Source: Pseudomonas piscis (lineage in GTDB: Bacteria; Pseudomonadota; Gammaproteobacteria; Pseudomonadales; Pseudomonadaceae). Taken from it: a stretch of DNA of 64,000 bases. Positions within the stretch are counted from its first letter, which is position 1, and each line of letters begins with the position of its first letter. The stretch spans positions 434,001 to 498,000 of the forward strand of contig NZ_WHUV01000002.1 in NCBI RefSeq assembly GCF_009380155.1. Reading direction: 5' to 3'. Below the pieces are notes generated by a model, which was not told the origin of the DNA, searched no databases, and was given only the letters and a program-made list of their open reading frames with translations. Of this stretch, positions 17,377-26,115 are shown in pieces. The position numbers and the translations under genes are program-made.

Positions 17377-19371
17377 TCAGCGGACTTTGAAGCGGCCCAT
17401 CAGGGCACTGACCCGCTGGTTGGCCTGGACCAGGCTCTGGGTGTTGTGTTCACTGGCCTGGCCGCTTTGCAGCAGTTCCTCGACCATATGTCGGATGCTC
17501 ACCATGCTGCGGTTGATTTCCTCGGTGACCGCGCTCTGTTGCTCGGCGGCGGTGGCGATCTGGGTGCTCAGGCTGTTGATCTGGCTGACCGAGCCGGCCA
17601 TTTCATCCAGGCCCGAGTTGACCCGGGCAGTGGCATCGGCCGCCGACTGGCAGCTGGCCTGGGTGTTTTCCATGGCGCTGACCGAGGAGCTGACCCCCTG
17701 GGTCAGGCGAGTGAGCATCTCGTTGATTTCCGAGGTACTGGCCTGGGTACGGGCGGCCAAGGCGCGTACTTCGTCGGCCACCACGGCAAAGCCGCGCCCC
17801 TGCTCCCCGGCCCGGGCCGCCTCGATGGCGGCGTTGAGCGCCAGCAGGTTGGTCTGTCCGGCGATGGCGCCGATCACCCCGAGGATCTCGGTGATGCGCT
17901 GGGCATCTTGCTGCATGGCCTCGACCTTGTGGGTGGCGCTGGCCACTTCGTCGATCAGGGCGATCACGCTGCCGGACGCTTCGCCCACCACCACCCGCGA
18001 ACGCTCGGCATGCTCGTTGGCGCGCTGGGTGAATGCCGCGGTTTCGGCGGCATTGGCCGCCACGCTGTCAGCGGTGGAGCTCATCTGGGTGATGGCGGTG
18101 ACGGTCTGGTCGGTTTCCGAGGCGTGCCGGGCGAGGATCTGTCCGCTTTGCTCGCTGGTGCGTTGCAGTTGTTGCAGGCTGCCGGCCATGGCCTCGGTGG
18201 CCTGGGTCACCTCGCCGATCATGTCCTGCAGATAGATGATGAAGCGGTTGACCGAGTGGCCGATGGCCCCCAGCTCATCCTCGGCGCGGATGGTGATGCG
18301 CCGGGTCAGGTCGGCGTCGCCGGTGGCCAGGGTGTCGATGTTGGCCTTGAGGGCCTTCATGCGCTGCACCAACTGGCCGATGGCATAGACCTGCAGCAAC
18401 ACCAGCAGGATCACCATGGGCAGTTGCAGCAGGCCCAGGGTGCTCAGCACGTCGTCGCGCTGGGCGGTGATCAGGCGGTTGGGCAGGGCGCTGGCGAGGA
18501 ACCAGGGGGTGCCCTCGATAGGCTGCATGAAGAAGGTGCTCGGTTCCCCGGCGTTGTCGAACTCCAGGCGCTGCAGGCCGCTGCCGCGATTGCCCAGGGC
18601 CTGCTGTACCTGGGCGACGAAGGCCGAACTGCTGGCCAGTTCGGCGATGTTCTTCAGGACGATGGGGCCGTTGATCCGCGAACTGTTGCTGATGATCTTG
18701 CCGTCGGCCTCGACGATCAGCATCTGCGCGCCCAGGGCCTTTTCCTGGGCGGCCACCAGGTCATTGAAGAAGCCCAGGGTCACGTCGATGGTGGCCACGC
18801 CATAGGGCACGCCGTCGCGGCTGATGGCCATGGCGCAGTTGGTGCGCGGTTCGGCGCTGGCATCGTCCTTGTAGGCGGCGGCCCAGGCGCATTGGCCCGG
18901 GGCGGTCCGCATGCCGCCCTTGTACCAGGGCTGGTCGTAGTAGTTGGGCGCTGCGTCGCTGTTCCAGAAGGTATTGACCTTGAGCTGGCCTGAGGCATCG
19001 CGGTGCCAGAAAGTGCTGTGCTTGGCGCGCCCGGGAGTGCGCTGGCCGGGCAGGGGCCAGATGCCGCCGCCGAAGACCTTCTGCTCTCCATACTGGTCCA
19101 CCAGTCCCGGCAGGACCCGGTCGATGCTGTCGCTGTCGAGCAGGGCGACGGTCTGGGTAATGCTGCGTTGCTGGGCCTGGACCTTGTTCAGCTCACCCTG
19201 GATGCGTTGCGCCACTTCGGCGATGCGGTCCAGGGCGACCTGTTCTTCGGTCTGGCGCAACTTGGGAGCTACCAGTTGGCCGATACCCAGCACCGTGAGT
19301 ACCAGCATCACGGCTATGAACAGGACCAGAAAGAGCGTGTAGCGGGCTTGAATCGTGCGCAAAGCGGGCAT
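17377..19371 (-). CDS. Methyl-accepting chemotaxis protein with periplasmic Cache domain
   Basis: 664 residues: a membrane segment at about 12-33, a periplasmic region of roughly 270 residues that looks like a double Cache sensor (with G-G-G-I-W-P, then D-Q-P-W-Y-K-G-G and [11 protein letters not shown]), a second membrane segment at about 312-333, a HAMP domain to about 390, then the signalling domain with the invariant hairpin tip [14 protein letters not shown]. It has no C-terminal CheR-tethering pentapeptide. It signals to CheA/CheW. The ligand cannot be read from sequence; the Cache type most often senses amino or organic acids. A sigma-28 promoter lies about 70-95 bp upstream. Confidence 0.95.
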   Translation of the reverse strand: MPALRTIQARYTLFLVLFIAVMLVLTVLGIGQLVAPKLRQTEEQVALDRIAEVAQRIQGELNKVQAQQRSITQTVALLDSDSIDRVLPGLVDQYGEQKVFGGGIWPLPGQRTPGRAKHSTFWHRDASGQLKVNTFWNSDAAPNYYDQPWYKGGMRTAPGQCAWAAAYKDDASAEPRTNCAMAISRDGVPYGVATIDVTLGFFNDLVAAQEKALGAQMLIVEADGKIISNSSRINGPIVLKNIAELASSSAFVAQVQQALGNRGSGLQRLEFDNAGEPSTFFMQPIEGTPWFLASALPNRLITAQRDDVLSTLGLLQLPMVILLVLLQVYAIGQLVQRMKALKANIDTLATGDADLTRRITIRAEDELGAIGHSVNRFIIYLQDMIGEVTQATEAMAGSLQQLQRTSEQSGQILARHASETDQTVTAITQMSSTADSVAANAAETAAFTQRANEHAERSRVVVGEASGSVIALIDEVASATHKVEAMQQDAQRITEILGVIGAIAGQTNLLALNAAIEAARAGEQGRGFAVVADEVRALAARTQASTSEINEMLTRLTQGVSSSVSAMENTQASCQSAADATARVNSGLDEMAGSVSQINSLSTQIATAAEQQSAVTEEINRSMVSIRHMVEELLQSGQASEHNTQSLVQANQRVSALMGRFKVR

Positions 19372-19439
19372 GGGACCTGTCCTTAACGAGCGTTTCTTAT
19401 TCTTTGGGAGAGCTGCGCCTTATGCAGGGCATTAAGAAC

Positions 19440-19466
19440 GTATCGGCGCCGGGCGCGCGCTCTTTA
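19440..19466 (-). promoter_or_regulatory. FliA (sigma-28) promoter of the chemoreceptor gene
   Basis: On the reverse strand: TAAAGAGC, exactly 11 bases, then GCCGATAC. The enterobacterial consensus is TAAAGTTT-N11-GCCGATAA, so the -35 core, the spacing and the -10 core are all matched. The -10 element is about 70 bp upstream of the start codon. It puts this receptor in the late flagellar regulon. Confidence 0.8.
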
Positions 19467-19621
19467 GGACGTTCGTCCAGAAAAAACGATTTTGTCTGCA
19501 AGGAGTTTGCCGAAGTGCCAGTGACGTCGGCAGCGGTAACCGGCAAGGCCCGCAAAAATGCTCCGAGAGTAGCCTTGAATATTGGCCAGGCCCTTTAAAT
19601 TAGCGGCTTTCGGCGGATTTG

Positions 19622-19652
19622 TCGGAAATGTATAAAAAATGTAAATTTCCGA
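19622..19652. repeat. AT-rich inverted repeat upstream of the unknown gene at 19812
   Basis: TCGGAAAT (19622-19629) and ATTTCCGA (19645-19652) form a perfect eight-base inverted repeat with a 15-base AT-rich centre that contains TATAAA. The local base composition is far lower in G+C than the flanks. It could be an operator overlapping a promoter; it is about 160 bp from the next start codon, so other readings are possible. Confidence 0.45.
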
Positions 19653-19811
19653 AATAATTCATTGGCGCGAATTGTTTCGGCGTTGATACTTGCCCCATTC
19701 AGATGTTTCACCATGGCTTGCGACCTGTTTCAAAGGTCTGCCCGGAGCTTTACGAAGTTTCCATGAAGGCAGGACAGGAGGATCGACAAGCCGGACTACA
19801 GGAGTTGCAGT

Positions 19812-20342
19812 ATGGCAATCGGATACGTTGGCGGCTGGAGCAGCAAGGCAGGCCTGTTGCAGGGAGGCGGCGACGTCAAGAAGACCCCGCAGAGCGCCAA
19901 GGTGCGCCAGATCCTGACCATGGTGGGGCAGAACGCTACCGTGCTCGACGTGCGCAAGATGGATCAGTTGAAGCTGCACAAGCAGATCAAGGGCTTCGAT
20001 CCGACGAATGTCACCATCAAGTCCTTGGGCGGCATGAGCACCTTCCTCAAGAACAACGGCTTGATCTCCGATGTCACTGCGCTGAACCTGCTCAATGCCG
20101 GTGACAAGTTCGACCGTTTCGGCATTCCGAAGAACCCCGAGGAATCTTTCAACGCCCTGGAATACTTCGCGATGAAGATCGACGATATCCAGAGCAACAA
20201 CCTCAAGGGCAACAAGTACGCCAACTACCTGATTCCCGAGTACAAGAAGGCCATCTACGTCCTGCAGAGCCTGCAGAACTACGGCAAGGGCAACGGCACC
20301 ACGGTGCCCAACAAAGACGGCGCCACCTCCGCCAAGGCCTGA
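19812..20342 (+). CDS. Conserved-looking protein of unknown function (176 residues)
   Basis: I do not recognise this family. The start has CAGGAG seven bases upstream. The protein has no signal peptide and no membrane segment. The first 22 residues are rich in Gly (G-Y-V-G-G-W-S-S, L-L-Q-G-G-G-D-V); the middle is Lys-rich with an N-x-T-I-K-S-L-G-G-M-S-T-F-L segment; the last 20 residues look disordered (G-K-G-N-G-T-T-V-P). Codon use is clearly that of a well-expressed Pseudomonas gene, with strong third-position G/C. It is a single-gene unit between the chemoreceptor and an aldo/keto reductase, closed by a good terminator. It might be secreted by a non-Sec route or bind a partner, but nothing shows this. 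Confidence 0.85.
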   Translation: MAIGYVGGWSSKAGLLQGGGDVKKTPQSAKVRQILTMVGQNATVLDVRKMDQLKLHKQIKGFDPTNVTIKSLGGMSTFLKNNGLISDVTALNLLNAGDKFDRFGIPKNPEESFNALEYFAMKIDDIQSNNLKGNKYANYLIPEYKKAIYVLQSLQNYGKGNGTTVPNKDGATSAKA

Positions 20343-20360
20343 GCCGGGCTTCGAAAAAAG

Positions 20361-20399
20361 GGCCGGGGCGCTTTACCAGCGACCCCGGCCTTGTCGTTT
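20361..20399. terminator. Bidirectional terminator between the unknown gene and the aldo/keto reductase
   Basis: A GC-rich hairpin, GGCCGGGGCGCT ... AGCGACCCCGGCC (20361-20390), with TTGTCGTTT on the right and a run of A (20354-20359, T on the other strand) on the left. It can serve the two convergent genes. Confidence 0.75.
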
Positions 20400-21394
20400 C
20401 AGCGATCCAGCAGGGCCAGTACCTCTTCGCTGTAGCGAGTGCCGGCGGTGGCTTGCGGGCTGAAGATGCGGTCCAGCGACGCCAGGTCGTCGGCGCTCAA
20501 GCGTATGTCCAGGGCTGCTACGTTCTCCTCCAGATAGCGCCGCTGCTTGGTGCCGGGGATGGGTATCAAGTATTCGCCCTGGGCCAGGACCCAGGCCAGG
20601 GCCAGTTGCCCAGCGCTGACCTCCTTCTGTATTGCCAGCTGCTGCACCTGTTCCACCAGGCGCAGGTTGCGCTGGAAGTTCTCTCCCTGGAAACGCGGGT
20701 TGAAACGCCGGTAATCATCGGCGGCGAAGTCGTCCGGGCTCTTCAAGGCGCCGGTGAGAAACCCCCGGCCCAGCGGGCTGTAGGGAACGAAAGCGATGCC
20801 CAGGCGCTGGCAGATGGCAAGGCAGCCGTTTTCCTCGGGGTCGCGGCTCCACAATGAGTATTCGCTTTGCAGGGCGCTGATGGGGTGGACCTTGTGCGCC
20901 CGTTCCAGGGTCGCCGCCGAGGCTTCGCTCAAGCCCAGGTAGCGCACCTTGCCGGCCTTGACCAGTTCGGCCATGGCGCCGACGGTTTCCTCGATCGGCA
21001 CCTGTGGGTCGACCCGGTGCTGGTAGTAGAGGTCCAGGGTATCCACGCCCAGGCGCCGCAGGCTGCCATCGATGGCGGCGCGCACATACTCCGGACGACC
21101 ATCGACACCACGGGCCGAGGCATTGGCGGGGTCACGGACAATGCCGAACTTGCTGGCCAGCACCACTTGTTCGCGCTTGCCGCGAATGGCCTGGCCGATC
21201 AGTTCTTCATTGCTGTGGGGGCCGTACATGTCGGCGGTGTCCAGCAGGGTCACGCCCAAGTCCAGCGCCCGGTGCAGGGTGGCGATGGATTCCCGGGAAT
21301 CGCTGCCGGTGGTGTAGAAATCGCTCATGCCCATGCAGCCCAGGCCAATGGCGGAAACCTGCGGGCCGTTGTGGCCCAGTTGTCGAGTGTGCAT
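20399..21394 (-). CDS. Aldo/keto reductase
   Basis: 331 residues, NADPH-dependent oxidoreductase fold. The catalytic tetrad is visible: Asp52 and Tyr57 in L-D-T-A-D-M-Y-G, Lys82 in L-A-S-K-F-G, and His126 in Y-Y-Q-H-R-V-D-P. The C-terminal I-P-I-P-G-T-K segment is the NADPH-binding loop of this subfamily (AKR13-like). Such enzymes reduce aldehydes and ketones, often in detoxification. It is divergent from a LysR gene whose start is 118 bp away, which probably controls it. Substrate unknown. Confidence 0.93.
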   Translation of the reverse strand: MHTRQLGHNGPQVSAIGLGCMGMSDFYTTGSDSRESIATLHRALDLGVTLLDTADMYGPHSNEELIGQAIRGKREQVVLASKFGIVRDPANASARGVDGRPEYVRAAIDGSLRRLGVDTLDLYYQHRVDPQVPIEETVGAMAELVKAGKVRYLGLSEASAATLERAHKVHPISALQSEYSLWSRDPEENGCLAICQRLGIAFVPYSPLGRGFLTGALKSPDDFAADDYRRFNPRFQGENFQRNLRLVEQVQQLAIQKEVSAGQLALAWVLAQGEYLIPIPGTKQRRYLEENVAALDIRLSADDLASLDRIFSPQATAGTRYSEEVLALLDR

Positions 21395-21512
21395 CGCTGG
21401 CTACTCCAGTAGTAGTGGGGAGGCGCTCATTGTGCTACTCGACAAAACAGCGATAAACCGGCTAAAAACGCTATCACTATTAAGATATTCCAAATAATCA
21501 AGAGCGCTTTCC

Positions 21513-22478
21513 ATGGACCGTTTCAACGCCATGCGCGTGTTCACCCGGATCGTCGAGCTTGGCGGTTTTGCCCGGGCAGCCGACAGCCTGCAACTGCCCA
21601 GGGCCTCGGTGACCATCCTGATCAAGCAGTTGGAGGCGCACCTGGGGGTGCAATTGCTGCATCGCACCACCCGCCAGGTCAGCCCGACCTTGGACGGAGC
21701 CGCTTATTACCAGCGTTGCATACGTCTGCTGGCAGATCTGGAGGAGGCCGAGGCGGCCTTTTCCCTGGGGCGGCACAATCCCCGGGGCACCTTGCGCGTC
21801 GACATGCCGGCCGGTATCGGCCACCTGATCGTGATGCCGGCGTTGCCGGAGTTCTCTGCGCGCTATCCCTTGCTCGAACTGGAGATCGGTCTCAATGACC
21901 GCCCGGTGGACCTGATTCGCGAGGGCGTGGACTGTGCCTTGCGTGGCGGTCCGCTACTGGACGAGAGCCTGGTGGCGCGCCCTCTGGCGCAGCTGGCCCA
22001 GGTGACTTGCGCCAGCCCCGGCTATTTGCGCGAGCATGGTGTTCCAACCTCCGTGGCGCAGTTGCAGGGACATCGGATGGTGGAGTACTTCTCTGCAGTT
22101 TCCGGCAAGCGCTATGGCCTGGAGTTCCTGGTGGACGGTGAGCTGCATGAGGTCAATTTGCCCAAGCAGGTCTCTGTCAACAGTGCCGATGGCTACCTGG
22201 CGGCCTGTGAAGCGGGCTACGGCTTGATCCAGACCCCGTACTACCATGCCGCCCGACAACTGCAGGCCGGTGTCTTGCAAGAGGTGCTGGCGGAACATGC
22301 GCCACCGCCCTTGCCGTTGACAGCGTTGTATCCGCCCCAGCGCCACCTTTCGACTCGCATACGGGTGTTCGTCGACTGGCTGGTGGATCTGTTCGCCCGG
22401 CAGGACGAACTCATCCGTGGTCGCAATCAAGGCCGGGCCTGGGCAGCAAAACGCCCGCGACAGGGCGGGCGTGGCTAG
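21513..22478 (+). CDS. LysR-family transcriptional regulator (next to aldo/keto reductase)
   Basis: 321 residues with the N-terminal LysR helix-turn-helix (M-D-R-F-N-A-M-R-V-F-T-R-I-V then F-A-R-A-A-D-S-L-Q-L-P-R-A-S-V-T) and a periplasmic-binding-protein-like effector domain from about residue 90 that has L-N-D-R-P-V-D-L-I-R-E-G-V-D-C, typical of the large CrgA/YhjC-like group. It is divergent from the aldo/keto reductase; the 118-bp space is AT-rich and should hold both promoters. The last 30 bases also encode, on the other strand, the terminator of the small lipoprotein gene. Confidence 0.93.
   Translation: MDRFNAMRVFTRIVELGGFARAADSLQLPRASVTILIKQLEAHLGVQLLHRTTRQVSPTLDGAAYYQRCIRLLADLEEAEAAFSLGRHNPRGTLRVDMPAGIGHLIVMPALPEFSARYPLLELEIGLNDRPVDLIREGVDCALRGGPLLDESLVARPLAQLAQVTCASPGYLREHGVPTSVAQLQGHRMVEYFSAVSGKRYGLEFLVDGELHEVNLPKQVSVNSADGYLAACEAGYGLIQTPYYHAARQLQAGVLQEVLAEHAPPPLPLTALYPPQRHLSTRIRVFVDWLVDLFARQDELIRGRNQGRAWAAKRPRQGGRG
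22447..22471 (-). terminator. Terminator of the small lipoprotein gene, embedded in the lysR 3' end
   Basis: On the reverse strand: CGCCCGC-CCTGTC-GCGGGCG followed at once by TTTTG. It points away from the lipoprotein gene (22534-22665) and lies wholly inside the last codons of the convergent lysR gene. Confidence 0.7.
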
Positions 22479-22533
22479 TGGGCGGTACGTGGTGGCCGGT
22501 GGACTGGCCAGATGGCTCGGCGCTGACAGTCGC

Positions 22534-22665
22534 TTAGCGGTGGTAGTAGTAGCCCGGGCCGCCGTCATGGTAACGGTGATGCCAGCCGTCGTGGGGCATG
22601 ATGATGCAGCCTGACAGGGTCAGCATGGCCAGCAGGGGAATCAACAGGGTGATTCGACGGAACAT
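22534..22665 (-). CDS. Small lipoprotein, 43 residues
   Basis: Short gene with a good ribosome site (GAGGA, eight bases before ATG). The product has a charged start (M-F-R-R), a hydrophobic core, and a clear lipobox L-S-G-C with the lipid-carrying Cys at residue 20. Only 23 residues follow: H-D-G-W-H-H-R-Y-H-D-G-G-P-G-Y-Y-Y-H-R, rich in His, Tyr and Gly. His-rich tails of this sort can bind metal, but that is inference. It is a stand-alone unit with its own terminator. The residue after the lipidated Cys is Ile, so an outer-membrane location is expected. Confidence 0.8.
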   Translation of the reverse strand: MFRRITLLIPLLAMLTLSGCIIMPHDGWHHRYHDGGPGYYYHR

Positions 22666-22836
22666 TTATCAATCCTCAAGGACTCGGGGAACACGACAGG
22701 GCAACTAGGAAGAAAAAACTCCTTTGCGCCTGTAACATGTGACCCCGATTCGCCGCGCACATCCCCGAATCCGGGTATGTGCTTGGCATCGGCCTCGATA
22801 CACGGCGGATACAATTTCAGCTTCAGGATTCCCGCA

Positions 22837-23025
22837 ATGACTCAATCACAACGTTTGAAATATTCGATTCTGATTTCCCTGGCGGTCCTGGGAATCATGC
22901 TTGGCCTTTCCTACCTGCAGAACAGCGGCGTCATCGATGAAAAGACCTTCCAGTACATCGCCATCGCCGTGGCGGTCATCGTCGTGGTGCTCAACGGCGT
23001 GATGCGGCGCAAGGTCAAGCCCTGA
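22837..23025 (+). CDS. Small inner membrane protein, 62 residues
   Basis: The frame is longer (from 22777) but the ATG at 22837, with CAGGA about nine bases upstream, gives a natural start: M-T-Q-S-Q-R-L-K-Y-S. Two membrane helices are evident (about 10-28 and 38-55), joined by a short loop N-S-G-V-I-D-E-K-T-F, and the chain ends in a positive tail (R-R-K-V-K-P). No family recognised. It is convergent with the Fur-like gene, 14 bp apart. Confidence 0.7.
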   Translation: MTQSQRLKYSILISLAVLGIMLGLSYLQNSGVIDEKTFQYIAIAVAVIVVVLNGVMRRKVKP

Positions 23026-23039
23026 GCCCGTGGACGGCC

Positions 23040-23420
23040 TCAGGCCAGGCCGTCCAGTACCGCTGCAGCCTGTTGATGCAGGCTGTAGCTCTTGTCTGCA
23101 TTGAGGGTGATGACTCCTTCGCTGCACAAGCGCTTCAACACTTCGCGCACGCTGAGGAACGATAACGGGATATCCAGCTCCAGCAGTTGGCTGTGGATGC
23201 CCCGTACCCCCAGGGAGCGGTCGCTCTGGGCCGCTACCAGCAAGGCGTCGATGACCTTCAGGCGAATCAGGCTGGTACGCAGGCCGAAGCTCTTGAGCAT
23301 CTGCTTGATCCGGTCGTTGCTGTTGCGCTCGACTTGCTTGCCGAAGACGCTGGCGCCGGCGTCGAGGGAGGGCGTTCTGTTCACGATATTGCCGTCCGTT
23401 GGCAGTTGCTGGTTGTACAT
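23040..23420 (-). CDS. Fur-like winged-helix protein lacking the metal-binding domain
   Basis: 126 residues, start supported by AAGGAG seven bases upstream. After about 35 disordered residues, the segment L-R-T-S-L-I-R-L-K-V-I-D-A-L-L, then I-H-S-Q-L-L-E, then L-S-V-R-E-V-L-K-R-L resembles the DNA-binding half of Fur/Zur proteins, where pseudomonads have proteins annotated as Fe2+/Zn2+ uptake regulators. The chain ends about where the Fur dimerisation domain should begin, and the His/Cys metal ligands of Fur are absent. So it is either a DNA-binding adaptor or a regulator that senses something else. The gene is 300 bp from pvdQ, divergent to it. Confidence 0.7.
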   Translation of the reverse strand: MYNQQLPTDGNIVNRTPSLDAGASVFGKQVERNSNDRIKQMLKSFGLRTSLIRLKVIDALLVAAQSDRSLGVRGIHSQLLELDIPLSFLSVREVLKRLCSEGVITLNADKSYSLHQQAAAVLDGLA

Positions 23421-23721
23421 GCAGAAACTCCTTAATCAGAGCCTGATCAGGAAAAGAATGATGGGTGCTCTAGTAACTAGACGAACGAGCACGACAAATC
23501 ATGAGTCTCTGGATGTAGAAAATTTGTCGGTATCAAGTCGCTGACATGTGATGGCCCCAGCTGGCGGGCTCTGCGCCGGTTAATTTTTTTTCATCGATTT
23601 CGTCTGTATGGGCAGGCAGGCGCCGGTTCCCTCGTGCGCGGCCGGATACCCAGGCTGGTGATCTTGCCAATTTCATGCAGCTCTCCAGTCCTGGTTCTGT
23701 GTTTTCGTATCAGGAGTCGGC
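23421..23721. other. Divergent promoter region between the Fur-like gene and pvdQ
   Basis: Some 300 bp with no ORF I can support. It must hold promoters for both genes. A palindrome CCTGATCAGG lies just upstream of the Fur-like gene (about 23442-23451). A weak PvdS-type sequence, TAATT-N15-CGT at 23581-23603, was seen but its spacing is one base short. No strong hairpin. Confidence 0.4.
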
Positions 23722-26058
23722 GTGATCATTTCCAGGCAGTTATCGAACGTTTGCCTTGCAGCCCTGTTTCTGAGTTTCAGCTGCGGCGCCCAGGCGCTGG
23801 CCCAGCCGGAGCAGACCCGTGCCGAAATTCGCCGCACCAGCTTCGGCGTACCGCATATCCGTGCAACCGATGAGCGGGGCCTGGGCTATGGCATCGGTTA
23901 TGCCTACGCCCAGGACAACCTGTGCCTGCTGGCCAATGAAGTACTGACGGTCAACGGCCAGCGCTCACGCTACTTCGGTCCCGAGGGTCAGACCCTGGAG
24001 CAGCGGGACAACCTGGGCAGCGACGTGTTTTTCAGTTGGTTGAACACCCCCCAGGCGGTGGAGGCATTCTGGCAGGCGCAACCGGTGGCGATGCGCGAGC
24101 GCATGCAGGGGTATGTCGAGGGCTACAATCGCCAGCTGGCGGAGCGCCAGGCCCAGGGGCTGCCCGAACAATGCAATGGCCAGTGGGTGCGCCCGCTGAC
24201 CACCGCGGACCTGGTGAAGCTGACCCGGCGCTTGCTGGTCGAAGGTGGCGCCGGCCAGTTCGCCGAAGCCCTGGCTGGCGCTACGCCGCCGGGGAGCGTG
24301 GCGCAGGCCGGGTTGTCGGCGCAGGCCTGGCAGCTGGCGGCCGCGCGCCAGCAACGCTTTGCCCTGGACCGGGGCAGCAATGCAGTGGCCATCGGCAGCG
24401 AACGTTCGTTCAACGGTCGCGGCATGTTGCTGGCCAACCCGCACTTCCCCTGGATTGGCGGCATGCGCTTCTACCAGATGCACTTGACCATTCCCGGCCA
24501 ACTGGACGTGATGGGAGCAGCCTTGCCTGGCTTGCCGCTGATCAATATCGGCTTCAACCAGCACCTGGCCTGGACCCACACGGTCGATACCTCCAAGCAC
24601 TTCACCCTGTATCGCTTGCAGCTGGACCCGAAGGACCCGACCCGCTACCTGCTCGATGGTCGTTCGCTGCCCCTGGAGCGCCAGGTGGTGACGGTGCAGG
24701 GCAAGGGCGCGGACGGTCAGTTGCATGAGCACTCGCGCACCTTGTACAGCTCGGTATTCGGCCCGGTGGTGCAGTGGCCGGGCGAGCTGGACTGGGATCG
24801 CCAGCATGCCTACAGCCTGCGCGATGCCAACCTGGGCAATACCCGGGTGCTGGCCCAGTGGGCGGCGATGAACCAGGCCACCAGCGTCTCCGGCCTACAG
24901 GATAGCGTGCATCACTGGCAGGGCATTCCCTGGGTCAATACCCTGGCGGTGGATGACCAGGGCCGGGCGTTGTACATGAACCAATCGGTGGTGCCCAACG
25001 TCACCCAGGCCAAGCTGGCGCAATGCAGCGATCCACGGGCGGGCACCCAGGTCATCGTCCTCGACGGCTCGCGCCAGGCCTGCGCCTGGGACATCGACCC
25101 GGCAGCGGCCCAGCCGGGTATCTTCGCCGCCGGCCAATTGCCGCAACTGGCGCGCAACGACTATCTGCAGCACTCCAACGACTCGGCCTGGATGGTCAAC
25201 CCGGCCAAGCCGCTGGAAGGCTTTTCGCCGGTCATCAGCCAGCAGGATGTGCCTCTGAAAATGCGCGCGCGCTTTGCTCTGGATCGCTTGAGTCGACTGC
25301 ACCAGGCCCAGCCCAGCGACTTGCAGCATCTGGTCAGCGACGACCAGGTGTACCTGGCAGGCCAAGTGATGCCGGATCTTTTGCAGTTCTGCGCAGGGGA
25401 GTTGGGTGCGGATGCCCAGCGCCTGGATGCGCTGTGTCGCAGCTTGAAGACCTGGGATCGCAGCGCGGGCCTGCAGGCCGGCCTGGGATTCGTGCATTTC
25501 CAGGACATCATGCAGGCCATGTTGCAGAAGCCTGATGCCTGGCGCGTGGCGTTCGACTCCAAGGACCCGCAGCACACTCCGCGCGGGCTGGCCATTGGTC
25601 GCCCGGCGGTGGCCGAGGCGCTACGCCAGGCGATGCTGGCTTCGGCGCAGCAGGTGCAGGAGGCCGGGCTGGCCGAGGATATCCGCTGGGGCGATATCCA
25701 GCAGGTCAGCCAGGGTGGCCAGCCGACCCCGGTGCCCGGCGGGCCGGAGAGCCTGGGGATCTACAACGCCATGCAAAGCGTGCCCGGTGAAGCTGGCAAG
25801 CGCGAGGTGGTCAGTGGCACCAGTTACTTGAATATCGTCAGTTTCGATGAGCAGGGACCACGGGCCAGGGGATTGCTGGCGTTTTCCCTGTCCAGCGATC
25901 CGGCCTCGGCGCATTTTCGCGACCAGACCGAGGCCTTCGCCCGCAATCAGTGGAGTGAACTGCCCTTTACCGAGGCGCAGATCCGCGCCGATGGCCAGTA
26001 CCAGGTGCAGGTGATCGAGGAGGCGCGCAAGGAGCCGGTGGCCTTGGCCCATCGCTGA
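23722..26058 (+). CDS. pvdQ: Acyl-homoserine lactone acylase / pyoverdine maturation acylase PvdQ
   Basis: A 778-residue Ntn-hydrolase precursor starting at GTG with CAGGAG eight bases upstream. A signal peptide covers about 1-27. The chain follows P. aeruginosa PvdQ almost segment by segment: F-G-V-P-H-I-R-A-T-D-E-R-G-L-G-Y-G, then the self-cleavage site D-R-G-S-N-A-V-A-I-G with nucleophile Ser219, and L-A-N-P-H-F-P-W, S-N-D-S-A-W in the beta chain. In the periplasm PvdQ removes the fatty acyl chain from pyoverdine precursor and can also degrade long-chain acyl-homoserine lactones. It is followed by a convergent FecR gene beyond a shared terminator, echoing the pvdQ-fpvR proximity in P. aeruginosa. 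Confidence 0.93.
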   Translation: MIISRQLSNVCLAALFLSFSCGAQALAQPEQTRAEIRRTSFGVPHIRATDERGLGYGIGYAYAQDNLCLLANEVLTVNGQRSRYFGPEGQTLEQRDNLGSDVFFSWLNTPQAVEAFWQAQPVAMRERMQGYVEGYNRQLAERQAQGLPEQCNGQWVRPLTTADLVKLTRRLLVEGGAGQFAEALAGATPPGSVAQAGLSAQAWQLAAARQQRFALDRGSNAVAIGSERSFNGRGMLLANPHFPWIGGMRFYQMHLTIPGQLDVMGAALPGLPLINIGFNQHLAWTHTVDTSKHFTLYRLQLDPKDPTRYLLDGRSLPLERQVVTVQGKGADGQLHEHSRTLYSSVFGPVVQWPGELDWDRQHAYSLRDANLGNTRVLAQWAAMNQATSVSGLQDSVHHWQGIPWVNTLAVDDQGRALYMNQSVVPNVTQAKLAQCSDPRAGTQVIVLDGSRQACAWDIDPAAAQPGIFAAGQLPQLARNDYLQHSNDSAWMVNPAKPLEGFSPVISQQDVPLKMRARFALDRLSRLHQAQPSDLQHLVSDDQVYLAGQVMPDLLQFCAGELGADAQRLDALCRSLKTWDRSAGLQAGLGFVHFQDIMQAMLQKPDAWRVAFDSKDPQHTPRGLAIGRPAVAEALRQAMLASAQQVQEAGLAEDIRWGDIQQVSQGGQPTPVPGGPESLGIYNAMQSVPGEAGKREVVSGTSYLNIVSFDEQGPRARGLLAFSLSSDPASAHFRDQTEAFARNQWSELPFTEAQIRADGQYQVQVIEEARKEPVALAHR

Positions 26059-26077
26059 GATCAAGCGCGGAAACATT

Positions 26078-26115
26078 GAAGGCCGCCCCGGCAACGGGGC
26101 GGCCTTCAGCTTTTT
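26078..26115. terminator. Strong terminator between pvdQ and fecR
   Basis: A perfect hairpin of 13 base pairs, GAAGGCCGCCCCG-GCAA-CGGGGCGGCCTTC (26078-26107), then AGCTTTTT. It terminates pvdQ; its right arm overlaps the stop codon of the convergent fecR gene. Confidence 0.9.

Noticed and set aside
17305..18993. 562-codon forward ORF opposite the chemoreceptor
   Set aside because: Low-complexity Gly/Leu/His product, typical of the antisense frame of MCP genes.
23581..23603. PvdS-type promoter before pvdQ (TAATT-N15-CGT)
   Set aside because: One mismatch in the first box and a spacer one base shorter than the usual 16-17; could be chance in an AT-rich patch.
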